From positions 1 to 49,394 of the forward strand of contig JAFWDU010000023.1 of NCBI GenBank assembly GCA_017516005.1: a DNA stretch of 49,394 nt. Direction: 5' to 3'. Under the pieces are notes generated by a model. The model saw nothing but the letters and a program-made list of their open reading frames with translations, did not search any database and was not told the DNA's origin. The stretch's first letter is position 1; every line of letters starts with the position of its first letter. The stretch comes from Oscillospiraceae bacterium (GTDB lineage: Bacteria; Bacillota; Clostridia; Oscillospirales; Oscillospiraceae). Shown piece by piece: positions 31,665-39,080 of this stretch. The translations under genes were made by a program, and so were the position numbers.

Positions 31665-33218
31665 TCAGCGGTAACGATAGAGGTTGATCTTCAGCTGTGT
31701 GGGGAACGCGCCAAGATTTGCACGGCTTCCTTCGTCACCATTGCGGACACGGTAGCTTGTCCAGCCTTCTGCATCGGTCCAGGCACCTTCCTCGATGCGC
31801 TCATAGCCGATGGTATCCAGGCTGCCGAGTTTCGGCAGGAATTCAAAGGAAACGTCTGTGCCAACCAGAAGAACTTCCATGTCATTCAACTCCAGGATAA
31901 AGCCGCCTGCGCGGGGATCCGTTGCGGGAAGCGGGCGGGATCCGCCGTAGCCGCTGTTGACATGATAATTGATGCGGACATCAAAGTTCTTCAGATGCAT
32001 TACCTGGCCAAGGTCATTCTCTTCCAGGAAGGCATGGAGCCGTCCCTCTTCACGTGCCTTGTCAATGGTCTGCTGCATGGAAGCAACCTGACGATAAGCG
32101 GATGCAAGCATTTTCCAGGTCCGGGGATCCGGACGGAATGCAGCCGCCTCAATGTTAAGCGCCTCAAGCAGATCCGCGTCCATGTTCTGCTCACTGGTAT
32201 ACAGATCATCAATTCCGAAAGGAGCAAAGCAGCGGGCATCATGCTGTGCGACAGCATAGAGATAGAACGGAATGGCATCGGGCGAAGAGCGAACTTCGGG
32301 GATAAACAGCGGGTTGCCGTCTGCGGCAAAATCGTCTACCGTCTTGCGGAAATCCTTGACGTAGATATCCGGTGCCAGGAAGTCAATGCTCGGTGCAAAA
32401 GCGCGCCAGGGAGCCAGCTGCTTGATGACCGGTCCGCCGCTCGGGAAGAGTCCCGGACGATCCGGATGCTGTTCCAGCCACGCATTTACATACATGGGCA
32501 ACGGATACTCCGCCTTGCCGGCCGATGTAATGCACTCAATTGCCTTTGCATATGCCCAGACAGAGAACTGCTCACAGGCATTCTCACCCAGCTCAGACCA
32601 GTATTTCTTGCCATAGAAGGCAGCCGCTTCATCGGGCATGGGAGCCTGGAATACGGCTTCCGCCTGAGGACTGAAGTCTCTTTCGGAACCCAGAATGCCC
32701 ATCTCATTCTCAACCTGAACCGTGATGACAACTCTCTCCGTATCCACTTTCGCAAGATAGGCCATCAGATGTGCAAATGCGTTTGCATCCGCTTCCACAC
32801 CGGCTTTGCACAGCGGAGAAATCGTGAGAATTGGATTCTGGAAGCAGTCACGAACCAGGAAGTATGTTTCATAATCTCGTTTGACCCATCCGGGAACATA
32901 GGTGGAACGTCCGTTCTTCCAGAGGCCGAACCACAGGAAGACATAGCGGACTCCCTCGCGCTTGCCCTGTTCAAGAAGCGCATCCACAAGGGAGAAATCA
33001 AACTTACCCTGCTCTGGCTCAATCATCTCCCAAGCGACAGGGAGTACAACGGTATTCAGTCCGAGCGGACGCAGAGAAGGCCATACTTTCTTCTCCATAT
33101 AGACTGCTGTGGAGGAACTGGAGTTATGCAGTTCACCGGAACGTGCGCGGAAGATTTCACCGTCTACAAAAAGCTGTTTCTGACCGTTTACAATTCGAAT
33201 TTCAGGAATAGGCTTCAT
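31665..33218 (-). CDS. GH35/GH42-like glycosidase with C-terminal DUF5597 domain
   Basis: A 517-aa clan GH-A enzyme, probably a beta-galactosidase or related exo-glycosidase. No signal peptide, so cytosolic. The N-terminal TIM barrel (about 10-360) has the acid/base Glu172 in VQVENEMG and the nucleophile Glu308 in LFIPEVRSS. The C-terminal part (about 420-517) matches DUF5597, ending in the EEGAWTDAEGW...RVRNGDE strand pattern. Start follows AAAGGAGAAG. It lies 84 bases downstream of a sugar-binding lipoprotein gene on the same strand, separated by a hairpin with no T-tract, so it is probably cotranscribed. Context points to side-chain removal from imported plant oligosaccharides. Confidence 0.85.
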   Translation of the reverse strand: MKPIPEIRIVNGQKQLFVDGEIFRARSGELHNSSSSTAVYMEKKVWPSLRPLGLNTVVLPVAWEMIEPEQGKFDFSLVDALLEQGKREGVRYVFLWFGLWKNGRSTYVPGWVKRDYETYFLVRDCFQNPILTISPLCKAGVEADANAFAHLMAYLAKVDTERVVITVQVENEMGILGSERDFSPQAEAVFQAPMPDEAAAFYGKKYWSELGENACEQFSVWAYAKAIECITSAGKAEYPLPMYVNAWLEQHPDRPGLFPSGGPVIKQLAPWRAFAPSIDFLAPDIYVKDFRKTVDDFAADGNPLFIPEVRSSPDAIPFYLYAVAQHDARCFAPFGIDDLYTSEQNMDADLLEALNIEAAAFRPDPRTWKMLASAYRQVASMQQTIDKAREEGRLHAFLEENDLGQVMHLKNFDVRINYHVNSGYGGSRPLPATDPRAGGFILELNDMEVLLVGTDVSFEFLPKLGSLDTIGYERIEEGAWTDAEGWTSYRVRNGDEGSRANLGAFPTQLKINLYRYR

Positions 33219-33258
33219 TCTTCTTCTCCTTTTTCTATGTCATTTCATTTCTATGGAC

Positions 33259-33289
33259 AGCCGGACGCCCGAATGCGAGGCGTCCGGCT
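33259..33289. repeat. Intercistronic hairpin after the first sugar-binding protein gene
   Basis: AGCCGGACGCC and GGCGTCCGGCT are perfect complements around a 9-base loop, without a T-tract on the minus strand. It is placed like the hairpin at 19215-19246, directly after a binding-protein gene. Confidence 0.7.
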
Positions 33290-33302
33290 GAATCTTACTT
33301 GA

Positions 33303-34913
33303 TTATTTGCTTGCGAGCCAGGCGGAAAGCTGTGCCTGAACCGCATCCAGATAATCCTGCACGCCGGCAGCTTCCAGCTTATCCAGATATTCTGCATAGT
33401 CAGCATCGCTGTACGCGCCGCAGCAGAGGTAGCAGCTGTACTGATCGGTAACCGCCGTGATCTGGGAAATCAGGAGTTCCAGTTCGGTGTTATCCAGAGT
33501 AAAGCCAAGATAGGGGCTGATCTGCGCAGCGGCATTTTCCGCTCTGATCTGGTCGTACATATCCGGATCGTTGCCAACCAGCGGAAGGGCAAGCAGGTTG
33601 TTGCCCAGAATGAAGTTGCCGTTGGAGTACATGTTGTCCTTCTGCTGTGCAACACCGTCTACGATCTCATAGTCCTCACCTTCCACGCCGTTGACAAAGA
33701 TGCGCATGAGAGGCTCGCTGGTGTAGAGCATGTTGATGAGCTTGCAGGCCGCTTCCGGTTCTTCGGAGGTGATGGGAATGCCAATGCCCCAGCCGGTCAG
33801 AGTGGATGTCTGGATCATGCCGGAACGCTGTTTGACACAGAGCGCCGGTGCGCCATAACGCATGGTTTTGGTCGCTTCAACACCGAGCTCGGATCCGCAA
33901 AGCTCGCTGGCTGCAACACGGCTTGTAATTGCGTCATCAGCACGATACTGGCTGTCATACACGCCATCTGGATGGAGCCATCCTTTGTCAAGCCATTCCT
34001 TTGTTTTGACGAGCGCATACTTGTACTCTTCCTTCGCCTGCGCAAAGGAAACATGACCTTCACCATCGGTATAGACAACGCCTGCACTGGCGCCCAGAGT
34101 ATCCACGTTCTCAATATCTGCAAATTTGTCGCCGTGGATGTAATAACCGGTGCTGGCAATCATGGTACCAAGAGAGGGTGCCGCAGGATAGCAGCCCTGA
34201 TCAAAGAACTTATCATACAGGCCGGCAAGAACCTGCTCATATTCGCTCCAGGTGGTCATATTCTTTGCAAGGTCAGTCAGCCCGGCCTCATCCAGCATAT
34301 CCTGGTTGAAGCAGAAATAGCCATTGGTGACATAGCTGCGCAGTGTCGGAACGCCGTAGATTCTGCCGCCATATGTGCATGCACCGATATAATCAGCCAT
34401 GAGATCCAGGGTTTCCGGTGCGTATTCGTTCAGATAATCGGTCATATCCATAGCCATGTTCCGCATTACCATTCCGGTAATGCCGCTGCCTGCGGAGTAG
34501 CACATCAGGTCAACGCGTTCACCGCTGATCAGAGAGGTCTGCACTTTGCTGATCCACTCGCCGATATTCATGAAGTTCGGCTTCACAGTCACGCCATTGG
34601 GCTCAGTAATCGCATTAATGGCAGCACTCAGACGGTCCAGATGGTCAGCGCCATGTGCATAAACGTCTGAAATCCAGAAGATAACTTCCGTCGGTTCTTC
34701 CGGCTCTTCCGTCTTGGCCGGCTCTTCCGTCTTGGCCGGCTCATCGGTTTTTGCCGGTTCTTCCGTCTTGGCCGGCTCGTCGGTCTTTGCCGGCGTGTCC
34801 GTCTTGGCAGGGGTGGTGTCCGCCGGGGCTTCTGTTTTTGCGCAGGCTGCAAACAAAGCAACCAGCAGACAGGCTGCCAGCAGGACAGCAATTAAAGCCT
34901 TCATCCTTTTCAT
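33303..34913 (-). CDS. Carbohydrate ABC transporter substrate-binding lipoprotein (DUF3502 type), copy 1
   Basis: A 536-aa extracellular solute-binding protein. Signal peptide with lipobox LFAAC, Cys24. Residues 27-75 form a low-complexity linker of repeated KT(D/E)EPA units that holds the protein off the membrane. The binding lobes begin at EVIFWISDVYAHG; the C-terminal third matches the DUF3502 domain of oligosaccharide binding proteins. It is a paralogue of the next gene, sharing LRSYVTNGYFCFNQDMLD, NMTTWSEYEQVL and the terminal WLASK. No permease or ATPase genes are present in the window. Start follows GGAGAGGAG. An upstream region with the recurring GGATAATTACGCT motif suggests control by the AraC regulator. 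Confidence 0.9.
   Translation of the reverse strand: MKRMKALIAVLLAACLLVALFAACAKTEAPADTTPAKTDTPAKTDEPAKTEEPAKTDEPAKTEEPAKTEEPEEPTEVIFWISDVYAHGADHLDRLSAAINAITEPNGVTVKPNFMNIGEWISKVQTSLISGERVDLMCYSAGSGITGMVMRNMAMDMTDYLNEYAPETLDLMADYIGACTYGGRIYGVPTLRSYVTNGYFCFNQDMLDEAGLTDLAKNMTTWSEYEQVLAGLYDKFFDQGCYPAAPSLGTMIASTGYYIHGDKFADIENVDTLGASAGVVYTDGEGHVSFAQAKEEYKYALVKTKEWLDKGWLHPDGVYDSQYRADDAITSRVAASELCGSELGVEATKTMRYGAPALCVKQRSGMIQTSTLTGWGIGIPITSEEPEAACKLINMLYTSEPLMRIFVNGVEGEDYEIVDGVAQQKDNMYSNGNFILGNNLLALPLVGNDPDMYDQIRAENAAAQISPYLGFTLDNTELELLISQITAVTDQYSCYLCCGAYSDADYAEYLDKLEAAGVQDYLDAVQAQLSAWLASK
34704..34811. repeat. In-gene tandem repeat: six 18-bp units encoding the KT(D/E)EPA linker
   Basis: Six consecutive 18-base units related to CTCTTCCGTCTTGGCCGG, all in frame with the binding-protein gene. 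Two adjacent units are identical, indicating recent expansion. Copy number should vary between strains. Confidence 0.9.
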
Positions 34914-34995
34914 CCCAAAAACTCCTCTCCAAATTTTAAAATAATTTGCCGGGACTTAACATTCTTAGAATACTTTGCCTGCATATAATTGTACA

Positions 34996-35030
34996 GGATA
35001 ATTACGCTGCAGAAGCGTGACAATTCAGCT
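34996..35030 (+). promoter_or_regulatory. Putative AraC-type operator upstream of sugar-binding protein copy 1
   Basis: GATAATTACGCT (34997-35008) and GACAATTCAGCT (35019-35030) are direct repeats 22 bases apart. The block TGTACAGGATAAT around the first is shared with the upstream region of copy 2. Confidence 0.55.
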
Positions 35031-35170
35031 ATATCCAACAGATCGGCAAGGCATATGTTCATCATATTGATGTATAGCCGCTCTAAACAACGATTCAAAT
35101 TGAAACTGGAACGCTTGAATTGTTCATGTATCCTTAATGATATTGCCTGCGTACTGCATCCGCGGAAGAT

Positions 35171-35200
35171 ATAAAAGGGCGCTCAGTCATCTGAGCGCCC
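35171..35200 (-). terminator. Terminator of sugar-binding protein copy 2
   Basis: On the minus strand GGGCGCTCAG, an ATGA loop and CTGAGCGCCC are followed by TTTTATATC, 20 bases after the stop codon. Confidence 0.9.
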
Positions 35201-35219
35201 AAAATGGTTGCACGGTTAT

Positions 35220-36791
35220 TTATTTGCTGGCAAGCCAGGCATCCAGCTGGGACTGCACAACATCCAGATATTCCTGAACGCCGGCGGTTTCCAGTTTTGC
35301 CATATACTCATCATACATCTCTCTTGTGTATCCGCCGCGGCGCATCGAGGTGGTGTACTGATCATTGACTGCAGTGATGGAGCCGACCAACGTCTGATAA
35401 TCACCGGTATCCAGGACAAATCCCATGAACTTGGAACGAACGGCATTGTTGTTCGCCGTGTTCACGCGGTCATAGAAGTCTGCACCGTTGCCGTACAGCG
35501 GGAGCGCCAGGAGGTTGTTGCCAAGGACATAGTTGCCCATATTGTACTGCTTCTCTTTCGGCTGTGCCTGACCGTCAATGAGGTCATAATCCACGCCCTC
35601 TTCACCATTTACAAGGGCCTTCATCAGATCCGCATTGGTGTAAAGCAGATTCAGGAATTTCGCACCGGCAGCGGGCTCCTGTGCGGAAACGGGAATGCCC
35701 ATGCCCCAGCTGGTCATTGTGGAAGTCATGATTGTTCCGTCATAGACCTTTTTGCAGATCGCAGGCGCGCGATACCAGGAAGTCTTTGTCACTTCAATGC
35801 CTTCCTCAGAAGTGCACAGCTCAGAGGCGGCAACGCCATTGCTCATCCATTCAGAAGCAAGCGTATCGGTATTGTAGAGGGAATCCGGGAAAACCCAGCC
35901 GTTATCGTACCACTCTTTTGACTTCTCGCAGGCAGCAATGTATTCCTCTTTGGCCTGATTCAGAGAAACCTTTCCATCCGGGCTGCAGTATACCACGCCA
36001 AGACGGTCGCCAAGGGTATCAACAACTTCGATATCGGAGAACTTGTCGCCATGCATTACAAATGCATTGGAAACCAGTTCCGTAGTGATGCTTGCCCAGA
36101 CACCGGTGCCGGCTGCTTTCTCAGCAAACTCGCGAAGAATCTCTTCGTACTCGCTCCAGGAGGTCAGATTTCTGGCCTTGTCGGACAGGCCGTACTGATC
36201 AAGCATATCCTGGTTGAAGCAGAGATAGCCGTTGGTGACATAGTTGCGGAGAACGGGAACACTGTAGATCTTGCCGCCGAAAGTGGTTGCAGGCAGATAA
36301 TCCTTCATCAGTTCAAAGGTTTCCGGCGCATTGTTCTTCAGAAGGTCATCCAGCTCCATTGCCATGCTCGCGGTATACATGGAAAGCACGTTGTTGCCGA
36401 TCCAGTAGCACATCAGGTCGATTTCCTCGCCGCCGCTGATGGACAGCTGGGACTTGGTCCGGTAGTCACCGCCGGAGAGATAAACCAGAGTGACATGGAT
36501 TCCGAGAGGCTCCGAAATCTCGTTGACGAGCTTCTGAATGCGTTCGCCGTGATCTACGCCGCCCGCATTGTTCATATCGGGAATCCAGAAAATGATATCC
36601 TCGACATCTTCGGGGTCGACGGGCTCCGGCGTGGTATCTGCCGGCGTATCGGCGGGCTTGCTGGGAGTGTCTGTTTTACCATAGTCTGCTGCAGGTGCCC
36701 CTCCCTGCTCGGTCTTTGCGCAGGCGGCAAACAGGGTAACCAGCAGAACAGCGACCAGCAGAACAGCGATCAGGGTCTTGCATGATTTCAT
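35220..36791 (-). CDS. Carbohydrate ABC transporter substrate-binding lipoprotein (DUF3502 type), copy 2
   Basis: A 523-aa solute-binding lipoprotein, lipobox LFAAC with Cys24. The linker is shorter than in copy 1 and lacks the tandem repeat. The binding domain starts at DIIFWIPDMNNAGG, with LRNYVTNGYLCFNQDMLDQYG, a DUF3502-like C-terminal region and the same LDAWLASK-type end. The ATG at 36791 has AAAGGAG 8 bases upstream; an in-frame ATG six codons earlier is part of that site. With copy 1 it forms a tandem duplication, separately transcribed (each has its own upstream region, and copy 2 a terminator). Different ligands, such as xylo- and arabino-oligomers, are possible but not shown. Confidence 0.9.
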   Translation of the reverse strand: MKSCKTLIAVLLVAVLLVTLFAACAKTEQGGAPAADYGKTDTPSKPADTPADTTPEPVDPEDVEDIIFWIPDMNNAGGVDHGERIQKLVNEISEPLGIHVTLVYLSGGDYRTKSQLSISGGEEIDLMCYWIGNNVLSMYTASMAMELDDLLKNNAPETFELMKDYLPATTFGGKIYSVPVLRNYVTNGYLCFNQDMLDQYGLSDKARNLTSWSEYEEILREFAEKAAGTGVWASITTELVSNAFVMHGDKFSDIEVVDTLGDRLGVVYCSPDGKVSLNQAKEEYIAACEKSKEWYDNGWVFPDSLYNTDTLASEWMSNGVAASELCTSEEGIEVTKTSWYRAPAICKKVYDGTIMTSTMTSWGMGIPVSAQEPAAGAKFLNLLYTNADLMKALVNGEEGVDYDLIDGQAQPKEKQYNMGNYVLGNNLLALPLYGNGADFYDRVNTANNNAVRSKFMGFVLDTGDYQTLVGSITAVNDQYTTSMRRGGYTREMYDEYMAKLETAGVQEYLDVVQSQLDAWLASK

Positions 36792-36885
36792 TGCATTTTC
36801 TCCTTTCATTTCTTCCGTTTGGCTGTCATTTTTATGCTGCGACGGATTTCAAAATAACCATATCGCTAGTGGCTAATAATGTACA

Positions 36886-36920
36886 GGATAATACCGCTTT
36901 TACCAAACGACTATTCTGTT
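36886..36920 (+). promoter_or_regulatory. Putative AraC-type operator upstream of sugar-binding protein copy 2
   Basis: GATAATACCGCT (36887-36898) and GACTATTCTGTT (36909-36920) are 22 bases apart, the same spacing as in front of copy 1, and the flanking TGTACA is also shared. Confidence 0.55.
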
Positions 36921-37046
36921 CTTTTTAAATAGCTTCATATCTATGTCATTATTTATTTATACGATCAAATTATATAAATTTCAGAATTCTTGTGTTTTCA
37001 TATATTATTTTGAACGAATTCTGTGTCTGATTATGCTCTCGCAAAA

Positions 37047-37105
37047 GGACAATTACGTTGAAATGTGCCAATCAGATTGACAAATTCAATCCTGACGTGT
37101 TAAAG
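37047..37105 (+). promoter_or_regulatory. Promoter and putative activator site of the transketolase operon
   Basis: TTGACA (37077-37082), 17 bases, and a weak TTAAAG -10 (37100-37105). The motif GGACAATTACGTT (37047-37059) ends 17 bases before the -35, a position typical for an AraC-family activator of a weak promoter. Confidence 0.55.
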
Positions 37106-37137
37106 AAACAGTAAAAGAATTAAAGGAGGATTCCATT

Positions 37138-38001
37138 GTGACAACTGCAGAGATATATGAATTAAAACTACTTGCCTGCAAGGTTCGAACGGACATTCTC
37201 AACAGCATACATACAGCTGCATCCGGCCACATTGGCGGAAGCATGTCTGCAGCGGATGTGCTCGTATGGCTGTATTATCGTCAGATGAATGTGGATCCTT
37301 CTGATCCTGGCATGGCAGATCGGGATCGTTTTGTTCTGTCCAAAGGTCATGCTGCTCCGGCGCTGTATGCGGTTCTAGCAGAACGCGGGTTTTTCCCAGT
37401 GGAAGAGCTGTCCACGCTCAGGAAGCTTCACTCACGCCTTCAGGGCCATCCCAATATGAATCTGACACCCGGGATAGATATGACGACCGGCTCGCTTGGT
37501 CAGGGCATCTCTGCAGCAGCCGGGTTGGCGCTTTCCTTGAAGCTTACCGGCAAATCCAGCCGCGTATATGCGCTTCTGGGCGACGGAGAACTGCAGGAAG
37601 GACAGGTATGGGAAGCATTCATGTTTGCTTCTCACCACAAGCTTTCCAACCTTTGTATTCTGATTGATCGAAACCGGCTTCAGATCGACGGTCAGACAAA
37701 AGATGTGATGAACATATCTCCGGTTGAGAAAAAGCTTGAGAGTTTCGGACTGTCTGTCCAGCGAATTGACGGCCACAGTTTTCCCGAATTGGAAAAAGGA
37801 TTCTCCTGGGCCGAAACTGCAGAGAATGGTCCGTGTGCGATTGTACTCGATACTGTCAAGGGAAAAGGTGTCTCCTTTATGGAAAACAATGCCGGCTGGC
37901 ACGGCAAGGCACCGAATGACGAAGAGCATGCGCTTGCCCTTCTGGAACTGGAGGAGCAGATGAGAATTCTGAAGGAGGAGCACTATGACAGCATTGCGTG
38001 A
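37138..38001 (+). CDS. Transketolase, N-terminal (ThDP-binding) subunit
   Basis: A 287-aa half transketolase. It starts with GTG, preceded by AAAGGAGG. The N-terminal part has the ASGHIGGSMSAADVL motif, SKGHAAPALYAVL, and the ThDP/Mg2+ motif LGDGELQEGQVWEA...DRN near residue 145. The pyrimidine-binding domain is supplied by the next gene, overlapping by 17 bases. Together they move two-carbon units between pentose phosphates. A split transketolase is usual in clostridia and archaea. Placed beside pentose genes and carrying the shared operator, it probably serves pentose catabolism. Confidence 0.95.
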   Translation: MTTAEIYELKLLACKVRTDILNSIHTAASGHIGGSMSAADVLVWLYYRQMNVDPSDPGMADRDRFVLSKGHAAPALYAVLAERGFFPVEELSTLRKLHSRLQGHPNMNLTPGIDMTTGSLGQGISAAAGLALSLKLTGKSSRVYALLGDGELQEGQVWEAFMFASHHKLSNLCILIDRNRLQIDGQTKDVMNISPVEKKLESFGLSVQRIDGHSFPELEKGFSWAETAENGPCAIVLDTVKGKGVSFMENNAGWHGKAPNDEEHALALLELEEQMRILKEEHYDSIA

Positions 38002-38914
38002 CAGTTTTGGCCAGGCACTTCTGGCGCTTGGAGCGGAACACCCGGATGTAGTTGTCTTGAATGCAGATCTTGCATCCGCAACAAAAACAAGCCTGTTTGC
38101 AAAACAATTTCCGGAGCGTCACTTTAACTGCGGCATTGCGGAAGAAAACATGGCTTCCATTGCAGCAGGTCTTGCTGCGGGCGGGCTGAGTCCCTTTATC
38201 TCGGGGTTTGCTATGTTTACCGCCGGACGCAGCTTCGAGCAGATCCGGAACAATATCGGGTATCCGCACCTCAACGTAAAGATCTGCGCAACACACGGCG
38301 GTCTGTCCGTAGGGGAAGACGGCGCATCCCATCAGTGCTGTGAAGATTTCGCCCTGATGCGTACCATTCCAGGCATGACTGTGGTCTGTCCCTGTGATGA
38401 CGCGGAGGCGAGAGCTGCCGTTCGTGCTGCATATGAACTGAACGGTCCGGTATATCTCCGCTTCAGCCGGAGCTCCGCTCCCGATATGCACAGCAATCCG
38501 GATTTTCCCTTTGCGATCGGCAAAGCAGAGATGCTGAGGAACGGTTACGACGTAGCACTGATTGCCAACGGGCTCATGGTCAGCCGCGCAATGGAAGCCG
38601 CGGGCATGCTTGCCAAGCAGGGGATTTCCGCTGCAGTCTGGAATTTCGCCACAATCAAGCCCCTGGATGAGGATGCTCTGAAAGAGATTTCAACGACAGT
38701 TCGCTGCATTGTCACCTGTGAAGAACACTCGATCATCGGCGGTCTGGGCGAAGCCGTTGCGGCTTGGATTGGAGAGAACCATCCCATGCCCTTGTCGCGA
38801 ATCGGTGTTGCGGATGTGTTCGGCAGTTCCGGAAAGGCGGAGGAAGTATTATCTGCATACGGCCTGACCTCAGATCACATTTCCGAAGCCACAGCAAAAC
38901 TCCTTCATAAATAA
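37985..38914 (+). CDS. Transketolase, C-terminal (pyrimidine-binding) subunit
   Basis: A 309-aa partner of the preceding subunit. It shows the transketolase Pyr domain: DLASATKTSLFAKQFPERHFNCGIAEENMASIAAGLAAGGL with the catalytic Glu (GIAEEN, near residue 58), then THGGLSVGEDGASHQ and a C-terminal domain with EEHSIIGGLGEAVA. The start follows GGAGGAG and overlaps the first subunit gene, so the two are coupled. DXS is an alternative for this fold, but the split and the neighbours favour transketolase. Confidence 0.95.
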   Translation: MTALRDSFGQALLALGAEHPDVVVLNADLASATKTSLFAKQFPERHFNCGIAEENMASIAAGLAAGGLSPFISGFAMFTAGRSFEQIRNNIGYPHLNVKICATHGGLSVGEDGASHQCCEDFALMRTIPGMTVVCPCDDAEARAAVRAAYELNGPVYLRFSRSSAPDMHSNPDFPFAIGKAEMLRNGYDVALIANGLMVSRAMEAAGMLAKQGISAAVWNFATIKPLDEDALKEISTTVRCIVTCEEHSIIGGLGEAVAAWIGENHPMPLSRIGVADVFGSSGKAEEVLSAYGLTSDHISEATAKLLHK

Positions 38915-38915
38915 C

Positions 38916-38970
38916 AATAATGCACACAGGGTTCAGTTTATTCTGAGCCTTGTGTGCATTATTCAGCTTT
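38916..38970 (+). terminator. Terminator of the transketolase operon
   Basis: A long hairpin from AATAATGCACACA (38916-38928) pairing with TGTGTGCATTATT (38951-38963), extended inward by TTCAG/CTGAG pairs, is followed by CTTTTT. Confidence 0.85.
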
Positions 38971-38977
38971 TTATAAG

Positions 38978-39035
38978 GGACAGTTACGCTTTTTTGGGCC
39001 GTGCTCTTGCTGGATATCCTGTGAAAGGGTATAGT
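38978..39035 (+). promoter_or_regulatory. Promoter and putative activator site of the GH43 gene
   Basis: TTGCTG (39007-39012), 17 bases, TATAGT (39030-39035). The motif GGACAGTTACGCTTTT begins at 38978, 29 bases before the -35, about the same distance as in the transketolase promoter (30). Confidence 0.6.
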
Positions 39036-39080
39036 AATATCAAAGCTGGTAACAATCAGCAGTATGAAAGGAGCATGTTT

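Larger units (their letters stand above)
34914..35219. other. Gap between the two sugar-binding protein genes
   Basis: It holds the terminator of copy 2, the promoter region of copy 1, and a pair of motif copies on the plus strand (GGATAATTACGCT from 34996 and TGACAATTCAGCT from 35018). On the minus strand TACAAT just left of the motif is a possible -10. No gene is seen. Confidence 0.6.
36792..37137. other. Divergent regulatory region between SBP copy 2 and the transketolase operon
   Basis: A very AT-rich 346-base gap with no gene. It carries three copies of the recurring motif (36886, 36908 and 37047), serving genes on both sides. AATTTC/GAATTC-rich stretches in the middle may also bind proteins. 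Confidence 0.65.

Noticed and set aside
31962..33302. 446-codon plus-strand frame
   Set aside because: It is antisense to the GH35-like gene, whose catalytic motifs are clear; no start site or family match.
34704..34811. Possible CRISPR-like short repeats
   Set aside because: The 18-base units are contiguous with no spacers, in frame, and encode a protein linker.
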